A stretch of DNA of 64,000 nt from an uncultured Pseudomonadales bacterium (GCA_947494095.1 CANLTI010000008.1:47921-111920), one strand, 5' to 3'; positions 48,083-58,109 are shown, counted from the first letter of the stretch. A program made the numbers and translations. Notes: a model not told the origin generated them from the letters alone.

Positions 48083-49735
48083 ATGACTGAAGCGGCCAAA
48101 CCTACGAATTTTTTACAACAAATACTCCAAGCTGACCTTGATAGCGGCAAGCACGTTAAAATTGTGACGCGCTTTCCACCGGAGCCTAATGGTTATTTAC
48201 ATATAGGCCATGCAAAGTCGATTTGTTTGAATTTTGGCCTAGCCGAGGCGCTAGGTGGCGAGTGCAACCTACGTTTTGATGATACCAACCCGGCCAAAGA
48301 AGAGCAGCAATACATTGATGCGATCAAAGAAGACGTGAGCTGGTTAGGTTATCGCTGGGCGGGCGATGTGCGCTATGCATCGAGTTACTTTGATACGCTC
48401 TTTGACTGGGCTTGCCAGCTCATTAAGCAAGGTGATGCCTATGTCTGTGATTTATCACCCGATGAAGCGCGCGCCTATCGCGGTACTTTAAAAGAGCCCG
48501 GTAAAAATTCGCCTTACCGCGAGCGCACTGCCGATGAAAACCTCGCGTTATTTCAGCAGATGAAAAATGGCGACTTTGACGAAGGTGCTTGTGTATTGCG
48601 CGCAAAGATTGATATGAGTAGTGGTAATATCAATCTGCGTGACCCAATTATGTACCGTATTCGCAAGCAATCGCATCATCAAACGGGTGATAAATGGTGC
48701 ATTTACCCGAATTACGACTTCGCCCATGGGCAAGAAGATGCGATTGAAGGCGTGACACATTCCATCTGTACATTAGAGTTTGCTGATCACCGCCCTCTGT
48801 ATGAATGGTTTATTGAACATTTGCCGGTCCCTAATAAGCCAAAACAGTATGAGTTTGGTCGTTTAAACCTTAACTATTCTGTCACCAGTAAACGCAAGTT
48901 AAAGCAATTGGTTGATGAAGGCTTTGTGGATGGCTGGAATGATCCGCGCTTACCAACCATTGCCGGTTACCGTCGCCGGGGTTATACCGCAGCCGCTTTG
49001 CGTAAATTTTGCGAAATGATTGGCGTCACAAAAGGTGATGGTATTGTCGATGTTGCCATGCTTGAGCATGCCATCCGTGATGACTTAGATAAAAACTCGC
49101 CCCGTGCGATGTGTGTTTTGAAACCGTTGAAAGTTATTTTAACCAATTACCCCGATGACAAAACGGAGTTACTTGAAGCGCCAGGGCATCCTAATCACGA
49201 TGACTTACCTTCGCGCCAGTTACCGTTTGGGCGTGAAGTGTATATTGATCAAGAGGACTTCCGCGAAGAGGCCAATAAAAAGTATAAGCGTTTAGTTTTG
49301 GGTAAACGTGTCCGCTTGCGTAGTGCTTATATTATCGAAGCCGATAAAGCCATTAAAAATGATGAGGGCGATATTATTGCGGTAGAGGCGCGTATTATTG
49401 AAGGTACCGTGGGTAAAAACCCAGAAGATGGCATTAAAGCCAAAGGCGTTATTCAGTGGGTGGCTGCACACGACTGCGCAAACTTCGAGGTGCGTTTATA
49501 TGACAGGCTCTTTTCTGATGCGGCCCCTGACAGTGGCGATAAAAACTTTTTAGACAGTATTAACCCGCACAGCTTAACAGTCGTTGATTGTGCCGTGGGC
49601 GAAAAGGGTTTGCTTAACGCTGAAGTAGGCACCACTTATCAGTTTGAGCGCGAAGGTTATTTTTGTCGTGATAGCGAAGCTCAAGCCCTAGTGTTTAACC
49701 GCACGATTGGCTTGCGTGATACTTGGGTTGATTGA
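48083..49735 (+). CDS. glnS: Glutaminyl-tRNA synthetase
   Basis: Charges tRNA-Gln directly. 550 aa, class I. The HIGH motif is in [18 protein letters not shown], the KMSKS-type loop is YSVTSKRKL, and [16 protein letters not shown] plus [17 protein letters not shown] are GlnRS signatures. The C-terminal anticodon-binding beta-barrels run from about residue 340. AGGCGAG precedes the ATG. cysS follows after 84 bases. Confidence 0.97.
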   Translation: MTEAAKPTNFLQQILQADLDSGKHVKIVTRFPPEPNGYLHIGHAKSICLNFGLAEALGGECNLRFDDTNPAKEEQQYIDAIKEDVSWLGYRWAGDVRYASSYFDTLFDWACQLIKQGDAYVCDLSPDEARAYRGTLKEPGKNSPYRERTADENLALFQQMKNGDFDEGACVLRAKIDMSSGNINLRDPIMYRIRKQSHHQTGDKWCIYPNYDFAHGQEDAIEGVTHSICTLEFADHRPLYEWFIEHLPVPNKPKQYEFGRLNLNYSVTSKRKLKQLVDEGFVDGWNDPRLPTIAGYRRRGYTAAALRKFCEMIGVTKGDGIVDVAMLEHAIRDDLDKNSPRAMCVLKPLKVILTNYPDDKTELLEAPGHPNHDDLPSRQLPFGREVYIDQEDFREEANKKYKRLVLGKRVRLRSAYIIEADKAIKNDEGDIIAVEARIIEGTVGKNPEDGIKAKGVIQWVAAHDCANFEVRLYDRLFSDAAPDSGDKNFLDSINPHSLTVVDCAVGEKGLLNAEVGTTYQFEREGYFCRDSEAQALVFNRTIGLRDTWVD

Positions 49736-49819
49736 GTACGGTCATTCAAAAGTCAGTGTCACACTGTGCCGTGTGCCACGGTTTTTTAAATCAAGCGATT
49801 ACACATAAAGGGAGCTCCC

Positions 49820-51193
49820 ATGAGTTTAGTGGTTTACAACACACAAACCCGCACTAAAGAAGCCTTTAGCCCAATAGATGCTAATGATGTAAAAATGTAT
49901 GTCTGTGGGCCAACGGTCTACAATTTTGTTCATATCGGCAATGCGCGGCCGGTTGTCGTGTTTGATACATTATTTAGAGTGCTGCAAAGCCAGTACCCTA
50001 AAGTGACCTACGCGCGTAACATTACCGACATTGACGATAAGATTATGAAAGCGGCAGGCCAAAGTGGCGAAACGATTGCCGAGCTAACGGCGCGCTATGC
50101 CAGCGAGTTTGAAAAAGACATGGCAGCGCTCAATAATTTACAGCCCACCATCGTGCCTTATGCCACTCATCATGTGCCCGATATGATTGCCATGATTGCT
50201 GAGTTAGTGGATAAAAACCACGCTTATCCAGCCGAAGGCCATGTGCTTTTCGATGTTAAATCAATGCCTGATTACGGTAAGTTAAGCAATCAAAACATTG
50301 ATGCGATGCTCGAGGGTGCGCGTGTAGAAGTGGCTAGCTATAAAAAGTACGCGGGTGATTTTGTATTATGGAAGCCCTCAAGCGATAGTGAGCCCGGGTG
50401 GGATAGCCCCTGGGGACGCGGTCGCCCAGGCTGGCACATCGAGTGTTCAGCGATGATCGAAAAGCATTTGGGCAATACGATTGATGTACACGGCGGTGGC
50501 CGTGATTTGATTTTTCCGCATCATGAAAATGAAGTGGCTCAAAGTGAATGTGCTCATGGTGGCGAGCAGTATGTAAAATACTGGATGCACAATGGTTACA
50601 TTAATATTGGCGGCGAAAAGATGTCTAAAAGCTTAGGCAACTTTAAAACAGTGCGTGATTTATTGGGTAGTTATAAAGGTGAAGTGATTCGCTTTGCCTT
50701 GTTATCGGCGCAGTATCGCAGCGAGCTTGATTTTTCGGTTGATTTGCTTGATCAATCGGCCGCTAGTTTAGAGGGTATTTATGGCGCCTTGCGTAAAGTT
50801 GAAGGGCTTAAAGAGTCCAGTGTTGAGCTTAGTCAAAGCGCGGCTTACAAAGCATTGCTGGATGACTTGAATAGTCCGCAAGCCATTAGTGAATTGCATC
50901 ACCTTGCCAAAAAGCTCAATAAAGAAGGTGATGAGGATTTGGCCCAGGTCAAAGGCGAATTATTGGCGGTAGGTAACTTAATGGGGTTATTGCAGCAAGA
51001 CCCTGAAGATTGGTTTAAATCCAGTGTTAGTGCTGGGATTACAGCCGATGAAATTGACGCACTCATTGCCGAGCGCTTAGAGGCCAGAGCAAATAAAAAC
51101 TGGGCGCGCTCGGATGAGATACGTGATTTATTGCAAGCTCAAAGCGTTGTTCTAGAAGACTCAAAAGTCGGTACGACGTGGCGCTTTGAATAA
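49820..51193 (+). CDS. cysS: Cysteinyl-tRNA synthetase
   Basis: Charges tRNA-Cys. 457 aa. The first zinc cysteine and strand are in [18 protein letters not shown], which also holds the HIGH motif. [14 protein letters not shown] and [15 protein letters not shown] carry the other zinc ligands, and KMSKSLGNF is the second catalytic motif. The C-terminal DALR-type domain ends in GTTWRFE. GGGAG precedes the ATG. A terminator follows. Confidence 0.97.
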   Translation: MSLVVYNTQTRTKEAFSPIDANDVKMYVCGPTVYNFVHIGNARPVVVFDTLFRVLQSQYPKVTYARNITDIDDKIMKAAGQSGETIAELTARYASEFEKDMAALNNLQPTIVPYATHHVPDMIAMIAELVDKNHAYPAEGHVLFDVKSMPDYGKLSNQNIDAMLEGARVEVASYKKYAGDFVLWKPSSDSEPGWDSPWGRGRPGWHIECSAMIEKHLGNTIDVHGGGRDLIFPHHENEVAQSECAHGGEQYVKYWMHNGYINIGGEKMSKSLGNFKTVRDLLGSYKGEVIRFALLSAQYRSELDFSVDLLDQSAASLEGIYGALRKVEGLKESSVELSQSAAYKALLDDLNSPQAISELHHLAKKLNKEGDEDLAQVKGELLAVGNLMGLLQQDPEDWFKSSVSAGITADEIDALIAERLEARANKNWARSDEIRDLLQAQSVVLEDSKVGTTWRFE

Positions 51194-51213
51194 CACTGAC
51201 GACTGTTAACTTG

Positions 51214-51246
51214 GGCCGGTAGCTTTGCGCTGACCGGCCTTTTTTA
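51214..51246 (+). terminator. Intrinsic terminator of cysS
   Basis: GGCCGGT pairs with ACCGGCC around a 12-base loop that may itself pair AGC with GCT; six Ts follow. Confidence 0.85.
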
Positions 51247-51275
51247 TACCTGATGATTGATGTGATGTACCCCTT

Positions 51276-52103
51276 ATGACTGAAGTAACGTCCTATCCTA
51301 GCCATAATTTGTTTTTTCGTATTCGCCATAATAAGATTTTTGAATGGTTTGTGATTGGTATTATTGTGTTTTCGGCCGTGGTGATTGGCGTTAAAACCTA
51401 CGCAATCCCCCCGTTCGTTAATCAATTGGTGATTGTTTTAGACTGGTTGATTACGGTAATATTTTTGGTAGAGTTGGTGATACGGTTTTTGGGTGAGCCA
51501 GCCAAAAAAGACTTTTTTAAAAGTGGTTGGAATATTTTTGATGCGACGATTGTCGCTGTAAGTTTAATTCCTATTGATGATAGTGAGTTGGCTATTGTGG
51601 GCCGGCTAATACGCATATTTAGAGTGCTCAGGATGATATCGATCATCCCTGAGTTACGTCTGTTACTTAATTCATTGATTAAAGCGTTGCCGCAGTTAAG
51701 TTATGTCATGTTACTGATGTTCATTATTTTTTATATTTATGCGGCTGTAGGGAGTACCTTTTTTGCAACAATAAACCCAGAGTTGTGGGGCGATATCGCG
51801 ATTAGTATGCTTACGTTATTTAGGGTGATGACATTTGAAGACTGGACCGATGTTATGTATGAAACGCAAGTAAGCTACCCGTTTAGCTGGGTGTTTTATT
51901 TGTCGTTTATTTTTTTTACGGCCTTTGCTTTTTTAAATATGGTGATAGGTATTGTGGTGAATGTCTTGGAGGAGGAACGTGGTAAATTAGCTAAAGGTGA
52001 GGTTGATGAACTGCACCAAGAAGAGGTGAATCAACTGCAGGCCATTCGCTTAGAGCTCGCAGAACTTAAAGCCCTCATTAAAGCGCAGCAGCCTCCCATT
52101 TAG
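51276..52103 (+). CDS. Single-domain voltage-gated cation channel (BacNav/Cav type)
   Basis: 275-aa homotetrameric ion channel of the inner membrane. Six membrane segments: S1 is FEWFVIGIIVFSAVVIG, and S4 is the voltage sensor RLIRIFRVLRMISIIPELR with Arg at every third position. The pore lies between S5 (LSYVMLLMFIIFYIYAAVG) and S6 (WVFYLSFIFFTAFAFLNMVI). The selectivity filter is TFEDWTD, not the TLESWSM of sodium channels, and resembles the engineered calcium-selective CavAb filter TLDDWSD. A C-terminal coiled coil (HQEEVNQLQAIRLELAELKAL) supports tetramer formation. The start ATG has only a weak ribosome site. No functional partner is adjacent. Confidence 0.9.
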   Translation: MTEVTSYPSHNLFFRIRHNKIFEWFVIGIIVFSAVVIGVKTYAIPPFVNQLVIVLDWLITVIFLVELVIRFLGEPAKKDFFKSGWNIFDATIVAVSLIPIDDSELAIVGRLIRIFRVLRMISIIPELRLLLNSLIKALPQLSYVMLLMFIIFYIYAAVGSTFFATINPELWGDIAISMLTLFRVMTFEDWTDVMYETQVSYPFSWVFYLSFIFFTAFAFLNMVIGIVVNVLEEERGKLAKGEVDELHQEEVNQLQAIRLELAELKALIKAQQPPI

Positions 52104-52149
52104 CACTCTTAACTTTCATTTTCAACTTCATCAATTTTAACGGACGCCC

Positions 52150-52803
52150 ATGCCCCTTACACAATGGCTGCACACTGTCGAACACTCTTCGATTCCCCTT
52201 TTGTTGCAAGAGCACATGCAAGCTGTGCTGGCCGACCGCGTAGCTAGTGGCTTGCCGGGTGATTGTACCGAATTTGAAGAGTACGCATTGATTCAGTGGC
52301 TTGATCAAAAAGGCTGCTGGGTGGGCTTAGAGGCTGTGCCGGCGAGCTTAGCCTTATTTGCTAAGCATTTTTTAACGCGGCGCGGCTTGTATCAAAGCCG
52401 ACAATATTGGCAGACGAAGGGGTGCCGGTTAGAGTTTGGTTTGATGCGAATAACAGTGGCGTATTGTGTAAAAACCCCCTTACAAACAGCGGCGATAGCT
52501 GCCCCTTTAGGTGATCAGGCGATTGCTGATTTTTATGGAGACCTTAGTGTGCTAGAAAAAGCTACGCAAGGCTCGGTCTATCGGCTTTTGGCGGGCTTTT
52601 GGCGGCGTTATGAAGCCTTTATGGCGGCCGATAGTGCTCATGCGGTATTGGGTGTTGCGCCGGATGCGACTTGGGCGGTGATTCAAAAAGCGTATCGCCA
52701 GCTGGCGGCCAAGCATCACCCAGACAAAGGCGGGGATGCTGAGCGGTTTTTGATGGTTAAGGCCGCTTACGATCAGCTCAAGGCAATTAAGCGCACGCCA
52801 TAA
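52150..52803 (+). CDS. DnaJ-related protein with C-terminal J domain
   Basis: 217 aa. The last ~60 residues are a J domain: AVLGVAPDATWAVIQKAYRQ, the diagnostic HPD in KHHPDKGGD, and FLMVKAAYDQLK. The first ~150 residues (PLLLQEHMQAVLADR, EFEEYALIQWLDQKG, FAKHFLTRRGLYQSR) match the N-terminal domain of the proteobacterial DnaJ-related family. It should stimulate a DnaK-type chaperone on unknown clients. It starts 46 bases after the channel gene on the same strand, so they may be cotranscribed. Confidence 0.88.
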   Translation: MPLTQWLHTVEHSSIPLLLQEHMQAVLADRVASGLPGDCTEFEEYALIQWLDQKGCWVGLEAVPASLALFAKHFLTRRGLYQSRQYWQTKGCRLEFGLMRITVAYCVKTPLQTAAIAAPLGDQAIADFYGDLSVLEKATQGSVYRLLAGFWRRYEAFMAADSAHAVLGVAPDATWAVIQKAYRQLAAKHHPDKGGDAERFLMVKAAYDQLKAIKRTP

Positions 52804-53090
52804 AAAGGGGCGTACCTAATACGTATGCAAGCTATATGTTGCAGTCTAATACTTTGCAGTTTATATGTTGGGATTTTTACCCATATATAATCATAAAAAT
52901 GTGTACCAAGTAACATTTTATTGTTTTGATGTGTTAAATCGTGCGACGATTATTTTGTCGTTTTAGCCTATGCTAACCGCTTGTTTTTGATGCTTTTATA
53001 GAGCCTTGGCATTGTACACATCTGTATTTCGAGGCCCCGTTTATGATGAAGCGGCTACTCTCTAATGACGACTTTTGAGTGTTTAGACTT

Positions 53091-55085
53091 ATGAATATTA
53101 AATTGGCAGTATTTGTACCGCTGTTAGCGGTATTGTTGGCCGCTTGCGTAGGCAGCGATCCAGCGCCGAGCTCCTCAAGTGCTATACCGTTGAGTAGTAC
53201 TCCGTTGAGTAGTACCCCGATGAGCAGTACCCCGGTGAGCAGTACCCCGGTGAGTAGTGTTGCTAGTAGTGTGGATGTAAGCAGTGTCGGTAATAGCAGT
53301 GTACATATTAGCAGTGCCACGATGAGTAGCATGGCTCAAAGTAGTTCGGTGATTAGCAATACGGCGCCTGTTGTGAGCTGGGTGAGTCCAGCGGCTAACT
53401 ATGCGGTTGTTGAGGGCGCTGCTGCTGTGGTGATTGAAGCGAATGTCATCGATAGCGAAGATAATGTGTCGGGCGTGACGCTTTACATTAATAACCAAAA
53501 GCAAACTACATTAAACGTGCCCCCGTATCGCTGGGCTGCCATTATTATCGAGGCCTTGGGCGTTGGTGAGCATACGCTAAAAGTTGAAGCCGCCGATGAT
53601 GCGGGCGAAAGTGCCGTTATTGAACGCACCATAACCGTTGAGCCGGCCTTAAATGCATTGCCTACGGTGGCTTTTGTTAGCCCCATGGCCGATGCATTGT
53701 TACCCCATAACTCTAGCCTTGATGTGAGTATAAACGCGGCTGATTCTGACGGTGATATTGTAAGCGCTATATTGTATCTCAATAGCCAGCAAGTCGCCAA
53801 AATCACACAAGCTCCCTTTGAGTGGCCTGCACGTTTATTGCCGGCACTGAGTGATTTAGCCGAGGGTATTTACGAGTTAAAAGTCGTTGTTGAAGATGAT
53901 CGAGGTGATACAGCTGAAGCACAAATGAGTGTGACCGTTTCGGAGCCTAATGACTTTCCGGTGGTTGAGTTTTTAAGCCCTGCCAGTGATTTAGTCCTTG
54001 TAGCAGGTACTGATATTGACGTTATTGCTGAAGCGAGTGATAGCGACGGTCAAATTGCAGAGGTGATTTTTAGTATTAATGATGTCGATATAGGCACGCC
54101 TGATAAAAACACACCCTATGAATGGTTTGCTACACGGCATGCTGAACTCAAGGATATCCCCACGGGCGATTACACATTAAAACTGACCGCTGTTGATGAT
54201 AAAGGCGGTAAAACTAGCGTAGAACGTGAATTAAAAATTACTAATAATGCTGATGCTTCAACAGGCGACCCCGCGCGCGGTAAAATTCAATACTTTCAAA
54301 ATTGCCTTGAGTGTCATGGCCAATTTGGCCAGGGTACTAGCCGTGCTAAAGCGATTACTCCCCTTAAATCAAGCTACACAAATAACGGCAAGAGCTATTC
54401 TTTGTTTTCTTTAATTGATGAATTAATGCCCGATGGTTATGTATCGGCTTGTGCTGATCAGTGTGCGAAGAATGTCGCCTCTTATATGCAAGAAGGCCTC
54501 ACGGCTGCCGCACAACAAAAGGGCGCTTTAAGCGCTGGCGACATACCCACTGGCAAGGTGGAGTTTGAACTGCATTGTGCACAATGCCATGGCAATGATG
54601 GTTTGGGCGGAGATGAAGACGTTGTTTTATTCCCTGTACGTAACGATGACGATTACGCACTATCGACCTTTTACTATTATTCTAAAGTGAATCTATTTAG
54701 CATGGTTGACTTGGGAATGCCGTATGGACCGAAAGGCTACCCTGAAGGTTATGCCGAAAAGTGTACTGGGCAATGTGTGGCAGATGTTATTAGCCACATT
54801 AAAAATTTAGAAAGTCAATTAACCGATCAAGAGCTGTTGCAAGTGCAGGCGGCGGCAGGTAAAAAACAGTACGCTACATATTGCGCCGGTTGTCACAACG
54901 AGGATGGCCGCAGGCGCGGTATTATTCCGCTGTCAAACTCTGAGCGCAATAATGATAGCCTTGATAATAGTGATGCTCTGTTTAAATATAATCGCGATGC
55001 GATGCCACCGAGTAACCCTCAGAGCTGTGGTGAGCAATGCTCTAAAGATATTACGGTTTATATTCGCACCGTACTAGATAAATAA
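53091..55085 (+). CDS. Tri-heme c-type cytochrome lipoprotein with Ser-rich linker and three Ig-like domains
   Basis: 664 aa from ATG 53091. The lipobox LLAAC gives a lipid-anchored Cys near residue 18. A Ser/Thr/Pro linker of SSTP repeats (about 25-85) follows, typical of Cellvibrio-type secreted proteins. Three Ig-like beta-sandwich repeats come next (about 90-185, 190-285, 290-390), each with a DSDG/DSED turn and a DDxG strand. Then come three cytochrome c modules with heme sites CLECHG (Cys405), CAQCHG (Cys496) and CAGCHN (Cys598). Each module has a Met-Pro candidate axial ligand and an extra C-X3-C pair. Likely an electron carrier in the periplasm or on the cell surface. Substrate or partner unknown. 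Confidence 0.88.
   Translation: MNIKLAVFVPLLAVLLAACVGSDPAPSSSSAIPLSSTPLSSTPMSSTPVSSTPVSSVASSVDVSSVGNSSVHISSATMSSMAQSSSVISNTAPVVSWVSPAANYAVVEGAAAVVIEANVIDSEDNVSGVTLYINNQKQTTLNVPPYRWAAIIIEALGVGEHTLKVEAADDAGESAVIERTITVEPALNALPTVAFVSPMADALLPHNSSLDVSINAADSDGDIVSAILYLNSQQVAKITQAPFEWPARLLPALSDLAEGIYELKVVVEDDRGDTAEAQMSVTVSEPNDFPVVEFLSPASDLVLVAGTDIDVIAEASDSDGQIAEVIFSINDVDIGTPDKNTPYEWFATRHAELKDIPTGDYTLKLTAVDDKGGKTSVERELKITNNADASTGDPARGKIQYFQNCLECHGQFGQGTSRAKAITPLKSSYTNNGKSYSLFSLIDELMPDGYVSACADQCAKNVASYMQEGLTAAAQQKGALSAGDIPTGKVEFELHCAQCHGNDGLGGDEDVVLFPVRNDDDYALSTFYYYSKVNLFSMVDLGMPYGPKGYPEGYAEKCTGQCVADVISHIKNLESQLTDQELLQVQAAAGKKQYATYCAGCHNEDGRRRGIIPLSNSERNNDSLDNSDALFKYNRDAMPPSNPQSCGEQCSKDITVYIRTVLDK
53175..53260 (+). 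repeat. In-frame tandem repeat encoding SSTP units
   Basis: About five imperfect 15-base units (ATGAGCAGTACCCCG-like) encode repeated SSTP(L/M/V) in the linker after the lipobox. Such a tract can change length without breaking the frame. Confidence 0.8.
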
Positions 55086-55105
55086 TATGCACGTTACCTA
55101 GAAGC

Positions 55106-55134
55106 AAAAAAGCCGCTATTTAAGCGGCTTTTTT
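55106..55134. terminator. Bidirectional terminator, cytochrome gene / hldE
   Basis: AAAAAAGCCGC pairs with GCGGCTTTTTT around TATTTAA. A-run and T-run on the two sides allow use from both convergent genes. Confidence 0.92.
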
Positions 55135-55157
55135 GTGTGTCAGTATTGTGCGCTCTG

Positions 55158-56594
55158 TTATTGCGCGCGGGTATTGCGAATCTTTTCAATGGTTTTGGTT
55201 GTTGAGCAATCATTGGTAAATTCAATAATTTTAACGTCGCCACCGTTTTGCAAAATTTCGTCGGCGCCTACAATGGTCTCAATACTATAGTCGCCGCCTT
55301 TGACTAACACATCGGGTTTAATAGCGTTAATTAAATTCAGCGGCGTGTCCTCGTTAAAAGGTATCACCCAGTCAACGGCTTTTAAAGCGGTTAATAACGT
55401 AACGCGATGCTCTAGTGTATTGATAGGGCGATGAGGTCCTTTTAAGCGTTGAATACTCGCATCGGTATTTAACCCAATAATTAAGCGTTGCCCCAACGAT
55501 TTGGCCTTTTCTAAATAGCTAATATGCCCAGCATGTAAAATATCAAAACAGCCATTGGTGAAGACGAGTTTTTCGCCGGCGCGGCGGGCCAGTGCAATAT
55601 GTCGCAGCACCTGATCTTCTGGGCATTGATAGTGCTGGCCTTGTTGTAACAATTGCTCATTTACCGCAGCGGCAAGCTCTTCGGGCGTCACGATCTCGGC
55701 ACCGAGCTTAGTGACCACAATACCGGCGGCTAAATTGGCTACCTCGGCAGCAGTTTCATCGCTTTGCCCTAGCGCTAACATAACCGCCATGGTGGCAATG
55801 ACGGTATCCCCAGCGCCGGTTACATCACTCACCTCGCGGACCTTAGCGGGAAAGTCTGTTTTATGGTTGGGTGTAATCACTGACATCCCTTGCTCGCTAC
55901 GTGTGAGTAGCATGCGCTCAATATTGCAGTGATTGAGCAGCGTGCGGGCACTGCTGGCAATGGTGCCTTCATTGGCGTTATCGCCACCGGCTAATAAAAA
56001 CTCACTTAAATTGGGCGTAATAAGATCGGCGCCGCTGTACAAGCTAAAATCGAGCTGCTTAGGATCAATTAATACCGTTTTACCGGCTTGTTTGGCGCAC
56101 TGAATTAATTGCGATATATCTCTTAAGGTCCCTTTATTGTAATCAGAAAAAACGACTAGATCATACTGCGGTAGCAAGGCTTCGAGCTGTTGCTGTAGGT
56201 TGTTGGTATCGCTGTGCTCAAAGGGGGTTTCAAAATCTAAACGCACCACTTGTTGATTGCGACTAATAACACGCAATTTTGTAATCGTGGGTTTGTTGCA
56301 GTGTATGAGGTGTGCCGTAATGCCTTCCTCGGCTAATTGTTGTGTAACGCGCTCGCCATTCTCATCATTACCTATAACGCCCAATAAACCTACGTGCGCA
56401 TCAAGATAGCGAATGTTACGTGCGACATTCGCGGCACCGCCGAGCTTATTGTCTTGATGATTGATTTTAATAATAGGTACTGGTGCCTCGGGTGATATGC
56501 GTTGCGCATCGCCGAGCATATAATGATCAAGCATAATGTCACCCACAACTAAAATGCGGGCGTGGTTAAAGCGGTTAAATACAGAAATATCCAT
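55158..56594 (-). CDS. hldE: Bifunctional heptose 7-phosphate kinase / heptose 1-phosphate adenylyltransferase
   Basis: Makes ADP-heptose precursors for the LPS inner core. 478 aa (E. coli 477). The N-terminal PfkB-type kinase has GDIMLDHYMLGDAQRISPEA and KLGGAANVARN, with the catalytic DVTGAGDTVIATMAVMLA. The C-terminal nucleotidyltransferase has VFTNGCFDILHAGHISYLEKA and LKGPHRPIN. gmhA, the preceding step, lies just upstream on the same strand. Confidence 0.96.
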   Translation of the reverse strand: MDISVFNRFNHARILVVGDIMLDHYMLGDAQRISPEAPVPIIKINHQDNKLGGAANVARNIRYLDAHVGLLGVIGNDENGERVTQQLAEEGITAHLIHCNKPTITKLRVISRNQQVVRLDFETPFEHSDTNNLQQQLEALLPQYDLVVFSDYNKGTLRDISQLIQCAKQAGKTVLIDPKQLDFSLYSGADLITPNLSEFLLAGGDNANEGTIASSARTLLNHCNIERMLLTRSEQGMSVITPNHKTDFPAKVREVSDVTGAGDTVIATMAVMLALGQSDETAAEVANLAAGIVVTKLGAEIVTPEELAAAVNEQLLQQGQHYQCPEDQVLRHIALARRAGEKLVFTNGCFDILHAGHISYLEKAKSLGQRLIIGLNTDASIQRLKGPHRPINTLEHRVTLLTALKAVDWVIPFNEDTPLNLINAIKPDVLVKGGDYSIETIVGADEILQNGGDVKIIEFTNDCSTTKTIEKIRNTRAQ

Positions 56595-56639
56595 GAAGTT
56601 TCTCGGGCTAAAAATACTGTTCTGTTGATCGGTGTTTGA

Positions 56640-57206
56640 CTACAGCGCTTGATCAAAGGCTTCGCAAAGCCAGTGACCCATAAATAAATGCGCCTCCTGA
56701 ATACGGGCTGTTTCATCGCAGTCGATAATAATACTTAAATTGGCAATGTCCTTGGCTTTACCGCCATCACGGCCGGTCAGTACGATTGAATATGCGCCTA
56801 TTGTATTGGCCGCTTGCAAGCCTAAATTAACATTAGGGCTATTGCCGGAAGTGCTTAAACCAATCACCACATCCCCAGGGTCTGCTAAACCTAAAATTTG
56901 CCGTTCAAATACATAATCAAATGAGTAATCATTACTATGAGCGGTTAGGATGGATGTATCTGTGGTTAATGCAATGGCGCGAATGGGGGCGCGCTCGGCT
57001 TTGTAGCGCACCATGAATTCTGCCGCTAAATGCTGGCTGTCTGCGGCACTGCCGCCATTGCCAAAAAATAAAATCTTACCGCCGGTATTTACGGCCTTTT
57101 GACATTGCTCGAAGACTGTAATCAGTGCATCTTCATGCGTCTCTAATGTGGCAAACGCTTGGCGGTGCCGGGCTAGGCTAGCATTGTATGAGTGGCTTAA
57201 AGACAT
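56640..57206 (-). CDS. gmhA: Phosphoheptose isomerase
   Basis: Converts sedoheptulose 7-phosphate to D-glycero-D-manno-heptose 7-phosphate, the first step of LPS heptose synthesis. 188 aa SIS domain with FFGNGGSAADSQHLAAEFMVRY, ALTTDTSILTAHSNDYSFD and GLSTSGNSPNVN. It is followed after 45 bases by hldE, so the two form a heptose operon. Confidence 0.95.
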   Translation of the reverse strand: MSLSHSYNASLARHRQAFATLETHEDALITVFEQCQKAVNTGGKILFFGNGGSAADSQHLAAEFMVRYKAERAPIRAIALTTDTSILTAHSNDYSFDYVFERQILGLADPGDVVIGLSTSGNSPNVNLGLQAANTIGAYSIVLTGRDGGKAKDIANLSIIIDCDETARIQEAHLFMGHWLCEAFDQAL

Positions 57207-57258
57207 AGGTAAACCTTAATTAAATCGGCGTTGCGCAACCTTGCGCACATATTGCTTT

Positions 57259-57362
57259 GTTGGGTTGCTTTGGGTTGCTTTGGGTCGCTACTGTGTGATT
57301 GCGGATGCTACTGTCGGTGTTGTGACTGTTTAGTGATTGTTTAGTGACTGTTTATTGGCTAT
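57259..57362. repeat. Short imperfect tandem repeats upstream of gmhA
   Basis: Three units of TGGGTTGCTT (57261-57290), then three of a GTTTAGTGA-like unit (about 57325-57355), in the 156-base gap between the DUF707 gene and gmhA. Low-complexity DNA with no other recognised site. Confidence 0.7.
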
Positions 57363-58109
57363 TTAGTCCCGTGTGAGTCTGGCGCGCAGGCCTAGTATAA
57401 CCCTGTGCCACTGCGCGCGTAGGTAGGCTTGGGCTTTTCCTTGGCTAGCGCTGATTTTAAGTGCGCTGTAAATTTTGAGCGTCGAGCTGGCACCGCTTGT
57501 ATTCGCAGTGGCACCAGTCTTATTGGGTGTAATAGGCTGGGCAAGAGTAACCGGTGCGGCATCAATAATGGCGATTGTGCTGTGCTGCGGGTCATCGAGT
57601 AGTGCCGCCCATTGTTTGCCTAAACAAGGTGTATTGTCTGCGGTGGCCAGTGTTGGATGAATGAGCGCAAGGGTTGTATTACTCATTATGGGCGCTGTTG
57701 TTTCTATCTCGTTAGTGAAGCGCATTAGCATGCGGCGATGGTGCAAAAATATTGCATTATGAGGGCGCGAGGTGAGTGTAAAGGCTGGGTGGGCCAGTGC
57801 TAATTGGTGGCCATTAAACAGCGAAAACAATCTATTGACGTTGGCTGCGGTTGTGAGTACTGCCTCATCAGCAAACCAAATAGCCTCATAAGTACTGATA
57901 AGCTCCCAGTACTGCTCGACTATCTTTCCTATCACACGCCAGCGTTCGCCTTTTTGTTGATCGTAAAAAGTACATGCGTTTTGGTAGGTGTTGGGCGTGT
58001 CACCACTGTAACTTAAAAAAGTATCAAAATGGGGGTGTCCGCTTTCGAGCCATTTAGCGTGATGTGATTGGTCGCCTACGCGCGCAATAATTAAAAAACG
58101 GTTATCCAC
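57363..58109 (-). CDS. DUF707-family protein (glycosyltransferase-like)
   Basis: 248 aa. The first ~170 residues follow the DUF707 pattern: FLIIARVGDQSHHAKWL, DTFLSYSGD, the KGERWRVIGKIV region, YEAIWFADEAVLTT in place of the DDD-type acidic triplet, and RRMLMRFTNEIETTAPIM. The last ~70 residues are Ala/Thr-rich and less conserved. The family is thought to be glycosyltransferase-like and acts on unknown acceptors. It is on the same strand as the LPS heptose genes gmhA-hldE, 156 bases upstream, so a cell-surface sugar role is plausible but unproven. Confidence 0.72.
   Translation of the reverse strand: MDNRFLIIARVGDQSHHAKWLESGHPHFDTFLSYSGDTPNTYQNACTFYDQQKGERWRVIGKIVEQYWELISTYEAIWFADEAVLTTAANVNRLFSLFNGHQLALAHPAFTLTSRPHNAIFLHHRRMLMRFTNEIETTAPIMSNTTLALIHPTLATADNTPCLGKQWAALLDDPQHSTIAIIDAAPVTLAQPITPNKTGATANTSGASSTLKIYSALKISASQGKAQAYLRAQWHRVILGLRARLTRD

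Noticed and set aside
53175..53260. Serine-linker repeat considered as a CRISPR-like array
   Set aside because: Units are contiguous, in frame with a coding sequence, and have no spacers.
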